Shown piece after piece: positions 59,668 to 64,000 of a stretch of DNA of 64,000 bases. The notes under the pieces are model-generated. The model searched no databases. It saw nothing but the letters and a program-made list of their open reading frames with translations, and was not told where the DNA came from. The position numbers were made by a program, and so were the translations under genes. Position 1 is the first letter of the stretch. Every line of letters begins with the position of its first letter. This DNA comes from Bacteroidales bacterium (lineage in GTDB: Bacteria > Bacteroidota > Bacteroidia > Bacteroidales > UBA932): the NCBI GenBank assembly GCA_017443845.1, contig JAFSXX010000017.1, forward strand, positions 1-64,000, read 5' to 3'.

Positions 59668-61322
59668 TGAAACGCATCGCACTGTCATTTCTGTTGTTGC
59701 TCGCGAGCCTCGGAGCCTGGGCGTTCTATCCCGAGATCAGGGACATCGATATCGATGTGACCCTCTCGGACGACGGAAGCGCCAGGATCACCGAGGTCTG
59801 GAACGTCTGCGTGGCCTCCGGCACGGAATGGTATCTTGTGCGGCACAATCTGGGCGACATCAGGATTTCCGACCTCGCCGTTACCGACGAGACCGGACTC
59901 AATTACGTTTACGAAGGGGAGAACTGGAATGTGGACCGCGGCATAGAGGCCAAGGCCGGACGCTGCGGACTTACCCGCGACGGCCACGACTACGAGATTT
60001 GCTGGGGTGTAGGCAGCTACGGCGACCATATCTTCACCGTCTCGTACACAATGAGCAATGTGGTCAAGGCATTGACCGACTACGATGTGCTCCACATGCA
60101 GTTCATCTCCCCCGGCCTGTCGTCCCATCCGCAGCACTGCAAGGTGACCATATCTTCGGAAGGACGCGAATTCACCGCCGATAACTGCGGAATATGGGCA
60201 TTCGGTTTCAACGGCACCGTCAACTTCGTGGGCGGCGACATCGTAGCCGAGTCCGACGAGCCGTTCTACGGCGACGAGGAATCGGTCATCATCCTGAGCC
60301 GTTTCGACAAGGGTATCTTCGCCCCGACGAGCGTCAAGGATTACGACTTCGCCTCTGTCAAAGATATGGCCTTCAAGGGAAGCTCCTATGAAGATTACAT
60401 CCGTCAGCAGAAAGCCGAAAAACTCGGCGGCAGGATAATGGGAATCCTCACAGGAGGCTTGGCAGTCCTTGCCGGCTGGGCCGCGAAAAGACGCATCCGC
60501 AAGCGCAACCTCAATATCTTCGGAGTCGAGAAGCTCAGGGAGATCGACTGGGAGCGCGGCATCCCCTTCAACGGAGACCTCTTCGAATCGCGCTACGTGA
60601 TGGAGAAGGTCGGCAAATCGTCCAAGCCCAACGCCATAGCCAGCGCCATAATCCTGCGCTTCATCAAGAACGGACTTATCGACGTTTACAAGGACGCCAA
60701 GGGCAAGACCGATCTTGCATTCAGGCAGAATGCCAATCTCGACGGCCTCTGCCGCCCCGAGCGCGAGCTTTACGATATGATCCTCGAAGCCAGCGGAAGC
60801 GACCGCGTCCTCCAGTCAAGGGAGTTCTCCTCCTGGTCCAAGAGGAATGCCGAGCGCGTCTCCGACTGGGTGGAATCCCTCACCCCCGAAGGGTCGAACC
60901 ACCTGCGCGCCGACAATTTCGTACAGGCCTCGAAGTTCTCGAAAGAGGGCCAGGCCCAGGCCCGCAGGGTCATCGGATTCGAAAAGTACCTGAAGGATTT
61001 CACCCTGATGCAGGAGAGGGCGAGCCAGGAAGCCGTGCTGTGGCACGACTACATCGTCTTCGCATCGCTCTACGGCATTGCCGACAAGGTGGCCAAGGAG
61101 CTGAAGGATATCAACCCGCAGGCGCTCGAGACCGCGATGGGTATGGACTACGTGACGATGAACAACGTGGTCTTTATGTCCAACAATATGGCTAATTCGA
61201 TTACCAGCGCGGTGGTATCACACGCACAGACCAAGGTTTCAGTCGGAGGAGGCGGAGGATTCTCCTCGTTCGGCGGAGGCGGAGGCTTTAGCGGCGGCGG
61301 ATTTGGCGGAGGAAGCCGTTAG
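59667..61322 (+). CDS. DUF2207 membrane protein with glycine-rich tail
   Basis: The 551-residue protein has a signal peptide, an N-terminal beta-rich DUF2207 domain (about 20-170; IRDIDIDVTLSDDGSARITE), a membrane helix near 260-275 (GILTGGLAVLAGWAA) and a cytoplasmic region with a helical domain. The C-terminus is a low-complexity Gly/Ser stretch (GGGGFSSFGGGGG) typical of DUF2207 and TPM proteins. It is coupled to lemA. Unusually, the last 84 bases, which encode the glycine-rich tail, are also the antisense end of the gtrA gene. Confidence 0.93.
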   Translation: MKRIALSFLLLLASLGAWAFYPEIRDIDIDVTLSDDGSARITEVWNVCVASGTEWYLVRHNLGDIRISDLAVTDETGLNYVYEGENWNVDRGIEAKAGRCGLTRDGHDYEICWGVGSYGDHIFTVSYTMSNVVKALTDYDVLHMQFISPGLSSHPQHCKVTISSEGREFTADNCGIWAFGFNGTVNFVGGDIVAESDEPFYGDEESVIILSRFDKGIFAPTSVKDYDFASVKDMAFKGSSYEDYIRQQKAEKLGGRIMGILTGGLAVLAGWAAKRRIRKRNLNIFGVEKLREIDWERGIPFNGDLFESRYVMEKVGKSSKPNAIASAIILRFIKNGLIDVYKDAKGKTDLAFRQNANLDGLCRPERELYDMILEASGSDRVLQSREFSSWSKRNAERVSDWVESLTPEGSNHLRADNFVQASKFSKEGQAQARRVIGFEKYLKDFTLMQERASQEAVLWHDYIVFASLYGIADKVAKELKDINPQALETAMGMDYVTMNNVVFMSNNMANSITSAVVSHAQTKVSVGGGGGFSSFGGGGGFSGGGFGGGSR

Positions 61323-61829
61323 GCCCTCGACGCCTTTGTCCGTATCGAGTTCCAACTCTTCTACAATGCCGGCCTTAGTGTCGGCATTGCTGTTTTTCAC
61401 CTTGAAGATGACAAACTCGTTGATGGCGAAATTGCCGAATCCCGTGATGCAGAGGGCCACGATATTGCAGATGACAGGGTGCCAGTGCGTAAGGGGGGCT
61501 ATCACATTGATAAGACCGAGTTTGAGCAGGAATATACTGGTGGCCGACAGGTTGAAGGCGGCGAAATGGCGCAGGAATGAGCGGGTTGTCCTTGCCGAAA
61601 TCCTGTTTTTCCAGACAACGTTGTAGGCCAGCAGGAAGTTGACGAAGGCCGCGCACTCGAAGGAGATTATAGGTGAGACGACATACCTGAGGGTGTATAT
61701 ATGGAAAATATATGTGGCGAATACCCACAGCACTACATTGTCCACCACGGTCCCTGCCAGGGTGGAGAGCGTGTACTTGAGCAGCCGCTTCAGGTACGAA
61801 AGGATATCCTTGCCTTTGATATCAGCCAC
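61239..61829 (-). CDS. GtrA family membrane protein
   Basis: The 196-residue protein has four helices typical of GtrA: LKYTLSTLAGTVVDNVVLWV, FECAAFVNFLLAYNVVWK, FNLSATSIFLLKLGLINVI and ICNIVALCITGFGNFAINEF. GtrA proteins are associated with export of lipid-linked sugars. The C-terminal 50 residues are a low-complexity Ala/Ser/Glu tail encoded antisense to the DUF2207 tail. The stop at 61239 lies well inside that gene, so the genes overlap convergently by 84 bases. It starts six bases after the phosphotransferase gene, so the two are cotranscribed. Confidence 0.88.
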   Translation of the reverse strand: MADIKGKDILSYLKRLLKYTLSTLAGTVVDNVVLWVFATYIFHIYTLRYVVSPIISFECAAFVNFLLAYNVVWKNRISARTTRSFLRHFAAFNLSATSIFLLKLGLINVIAPLTHWHPVICNIVALCITGFGNFAINEFVIFKVKNSNADTKAGIVEELELDTDKGVEGLTASSAKSAAAKASASAERGESSASSD

Positions 61830-61834
61830 AGGAG

Positions 61835-62596
61835 CTATTTTGCGGTATTATCCTCTTCCTTTGCCTCAGGCAACGGATCGATGGCGGCATAGCCCCTCGC
61901 ATCCTTGATGCAGTTGACGATGATTATCGCGAGCAGGATTAAGCCGATGACCATCGCGATATAGTCGAAGATACTGAATGTTATGGAGACGCCGTTGATG
62001 AACCAGGTGTGGGTATATTCGCGCAGGGGCCTGATATAGATAAAGAGGGTGTTGATGATTATCATCAGGATGCGGAACTCCGTGGGACCCAGGCCCATAT
62101 AGGTCAGTTTGAATTCATTCTTCAGGTGGGCGTTGATGCTCACGTTGATGGTCAGCATAAGGTAAAGGACCAGCAGGATGAGGGCGACGCGGATATCGAT
62201 GAGGATGGAGAATCCGGCGCCGATGAAGATTATGGCCTCGTTGAAGACATCAGTGATATGGTCCACATAATAGCCGTAGATGGGCCTCTGTGTGCCGCGG
62301 ACACGAGCTACCGTGCCGTCGAGGGAATCACCGAACCAGTTGATGACGAATCCCAGCGAGGCGAGCCAGAGCCACTGGATGTTGACATTGGAGTGAATGT
62401 AGCCTATCGCTATCACTATCGCTCCCAGGACGCCGACCAGGGTGAGCATATCCGAAGTCACCCATTTTGGGAGCTTCTTGGCTATCGCCACCAGAACTTT
62501 CTTCTCTGCGGCGTTGAAAAGCGATGTCTGTATCCTTGTCGACTGGCGTACCTCCTCGGGCTTGCCGGCCGTGATTTTAACTTGTTTGCGAGCCAT
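61835..62596 (-). CDS. CDP-alcohol phosphatidyltransferase family enzyme
   Basis: The 253-residue membrane enzyme has the signature DSLDGTVARVRGTQRPIYGY followed by YVDHITD, with the four aspartates needed for metal and CDP-alcohol binding. By my count nine residues lie between AR and G, one more than the usual eight. About six helices follow. It transfers a phospho-group from a CDP-alcohol to an acceptor; the alcohol (inositol, glycerol-phosphate or other) is not determined. The linked GtrA protein suggests lipid or glycolipid synthesis. Confidence 0.88.
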   Translation of the reverse strand: MARKQVKITAGKPEEVRQSTRIQTSLFNAAEKKVLVAIAKKLPKWVTSDMLTLVGVLGAIVIAIGYIHSNVNIQWLWLASLGFVINWFGDSLDGTVARVRGTQRPIYGYYVDHITDVFNEAIIFIGAGFSILIDIRVALILLVLYLMLTINVSINAHLKNEFKLTYMGLGPTEFRILMIIINTLFIYIRPLREYTHTWFINGVSITFSIFDYIAMVIGLILLAIIIVNCIKDARGYAAIDPLPEAKEEDNTAK

Positions 62597-62651
62597 AAAG
62601 ATTGATTTAGGTTTTTAAACAAAAAAGGCCTGACTGCAAAAATTATGCCCG

Positions 62652-64000
62652 TCAATCGGCATTTTCGGCATCCAAGTCAGGAAGAGCCAGCGTTTCGGCG
62701 GGGACCTGGAACTCTTTGCCCTTGGAGCGTTTGACGCCGAATTTCATCACCTGCTTCGCGGCGGTAGTGATACTGCGGCCGTTGTCCTCGAGCTTGGTTA
62801 TGCCCTCGTTATAGGTATCCACAGTGGCCTTCAGGCGTTTGCCGAGATCCTTGTACGAATCGTAGAAGAGCCCTACCCTCTCGATCATCCTTTCGGCCGC
62901 ATCGCGGATCTCCTGCAGGTTGGAATCCTGCTGATACTTGTTCCAGGTGAGCTGGAGTATCTTCAGGAATGGCATTATGGTCTGTTCGGTGGCGATCAGG
63001 ACACCCTTGGAATAGGCATCCTGCCAAAGCGTGGGCTTGGCATCGAGGGCCAGGCGGAAGGCCTGGTCGATGGGCATGAACATTACCACCTGGTCGGTGA
63101 AGGCCCTGCCCTTGTCCACTTTCTTGAAATACTCCTTGCGGGCGAGCTCGTCGATATGGCGGTTGATGCTCTGGAGATGCTCTTCCAGCGCCGCCTTGCG
63201 CTCGTCTTCATTTTCGGCGTTGACATATCGCACGAATGCGGTGAGCGAGACCTTGGAATCGACAATGAGATCTTTCTCCTGGCTGCCATCCTTGAAGTGG
63301 AAGATAAAGTCCGGGCGGCTCTGGTCCTCGCGGGCATCCTCCCGGGTATAGTGCATTCCCTTGATGAGCCCCTCCTGGGCAAGGATGCTGTCGAGCATAT
63401 TCTCGCCCCAGTTGCCCTGCATCTTGGGCCGGCCGCTGAGCGCCTCCGAGAGGCTGTCGGCCTTGGCTCCGAGATCGGCCGTGCGGGCCCCCATCTCCTT
63501 GACCGCCTGCTCCAGCTGGCTGCGGAGTTCCGTGGTGCTCTTGAGATGCTCCTCGGAGTTCTCCTTCATCACCTTGCGCATCCCTTCGATGCTCTCCTTC
63601 AGTGGATTGAGGATACCTTCGATATCCGATTTATTGCCTTTGGCGAGCTCTTCCTTGCGGGCCTTGAGCGACTCCTCGTACTCCAGACGGAGCTCGTTGC
63701 GGACGTTGGCCACCACTTTCTCGAGCTGCTCGTCACGCTCTTTCTTAAGGGCAGCAAGCTGATTCTGCTGCTCTTCCTTGAGCTCCCTGAGTTGCTTGTC
63801 GCGTTCTTCCTTCAGTGCCGTTATCTCATCCCTGCGCACACCCTCCAGGCGTTCCCGCTCAGAGTCCAGACGTCCCCTGAGCCCTGTTATCCGCTCATCG
63901 CGCTCCTTCACTTGGTCGCCCAGCGAATTCACCTCCCCCTGCATCCGCGCCATATTGACGCGGTTCCTGGAGTTCAGCAGCAGGAAAGTAATGAGAAATG
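62652..64000 (-). CDS. rmuC: RmuC DNA-recombination protein (partial, runs off the right edge)
   Basis: The visible part covers the C-terminal 448 or so codons. The frame stays open to the window end, reading FLITFLLLNSRNR before the Met at 63953, so the N-terminal membrane helix is cut by the window and the internal Met is not the start. A long coiled coil (SERERLEGVRRDEITALKEE and similar, to about 63550) is followed by the RmuC nuclease-like domain with KMQGNWGENMLDSILAQEGL, DSKVSLTAFVRYV and VVMFMPIDQAF. RmuC limits sequence inversions in E. coli. No direct partner gene is visible. Confidence 0.95.
   Translation of the reverse strand, partial: FLITFLLLNSRNRVNMARMQGEVNSLGDQVKERDERITGLRGRLDSERERLEGVRRDEITALKEERDKQLRELKEEQQNQLAALKKERDEQLEKVVANVRNELRLEYEESLKARKEELAKGNKSDIEGILNPLKESIEGMRKVMKENSEEHLKSTTELRSQLEQAVKEMGARTADLGAKADSLSEALSGRPKMQGNWGENMLDSILAQEGLIKGMHYTREDAREDQSRPDFIFHFKDGSQEKDLIVDSKVSLTAFVRYVNAENEDERKAALEEHLQSINRHIDELARKEYFKKVDKGRAFTDQVVMFMPIDQAFRLALDAKPTLWQDAYSKGVLIATEQTIMPFLKILQLTWNKYQQDSNLQEIRDAAERMIERVGLFYDSYKDLGKRLKATVDTYNEGITKLEDNGRSITTAAKQVMKFGVKRSKGKEFQVPAETLALPDLDAENAD

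Overview
The window looks like a chromosomal segment of a member of the Bacteroidales, a moderately GC-rich, Alistipes-like gut lineage. The evidence is a long run of Bacteroidales-type fimbrillin lipoproteins, DUF3575, DUF4890 and DUF5119 proteins, Bacteroidetes promoters (TTTG, 19 bp, TAnnTTTG), a class A RNase P RNA and few Shine-Dalgarno sequences. No plasmid or phage backbone is visible. The mobile features are the 5' end of a group II intron at the left edge and a tyrosine recombinase broken by one amber codon beside the fimbrial operon.

Layout. 1-139: group II intron, 5' part. 171-5338: MacAB/TolC-type efflux operon behind a Spy-like DUF4890 protein. 5449-5747: tRNA-Thr, a long inverted repeat and degenerate 51-bp repeats. 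5743-9178: small exported protein, metal permease with fused HMA domain, OhrR-like regulator coupled to a peroxidase, ferritin. 9330-13482: two-component operon. 13615-16106: three enzymes (peptidase-like hydrolase, VanX-like dipeptidase, isochorismatase-like hydrolase). 16213-17136: broken integrase. 17360-34205: 11-gene fimbrial operon on the minus strand. 34402-37258: divergent fimbrillin-like lipoprotein, membrane AraC regulator and response regulator. 37271-42863: TPR protein, RNase P RNA, ABC exporter, pdxB, DUF4493-type lipoprotein. 42873-47129: five-gene operon joining split (p)ppGpp enzymes to a partner-switching module. 47256-50873: exported nitroreductase, Hsp20 with a sigma-54-type promoter, DUF4298, DUF1295, AI-2E family protein. 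50957-51266: repeats and tRNA-Leu. 51310-57721: tpiA, rfbA, beta-barrel protein and a 1000-residue TPR protein in one operon. 57778-64000: ftsE, nth, lemA, DUF2207, gtrA, a CDP-alcohol phosphotransferase and partial rmuC.

How the genes fit together. The largest unit is the fimbrial locus: an OmpA/DUF3575-like protein and a DUF5119 lipoprotein come first, then six tandem fimbrillin paralogues with a fixed lipobox-to-TR spacing, then three larger fimbrillin-like proteins that are probable tip or accessory subunits. A membrane AraC regulator and a single-domain response regulator lie divergently. That response regulator is a close paralogue of the one heading the operon at 9330-13482, so the two loci may be linked. 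The second notable unit is the 42.9-47.1 kb operon, in which a RelA/SpoT synthetase, an HD hydrolase, an APH-like kinase, a fused SpoIIE phosphatase/anti-sigma kinase and a STAS antagonist are nearly all translationally coupled.

Limits. Family names come from reading motifs by eye. No database search, structure prediction or RNA folding was run.
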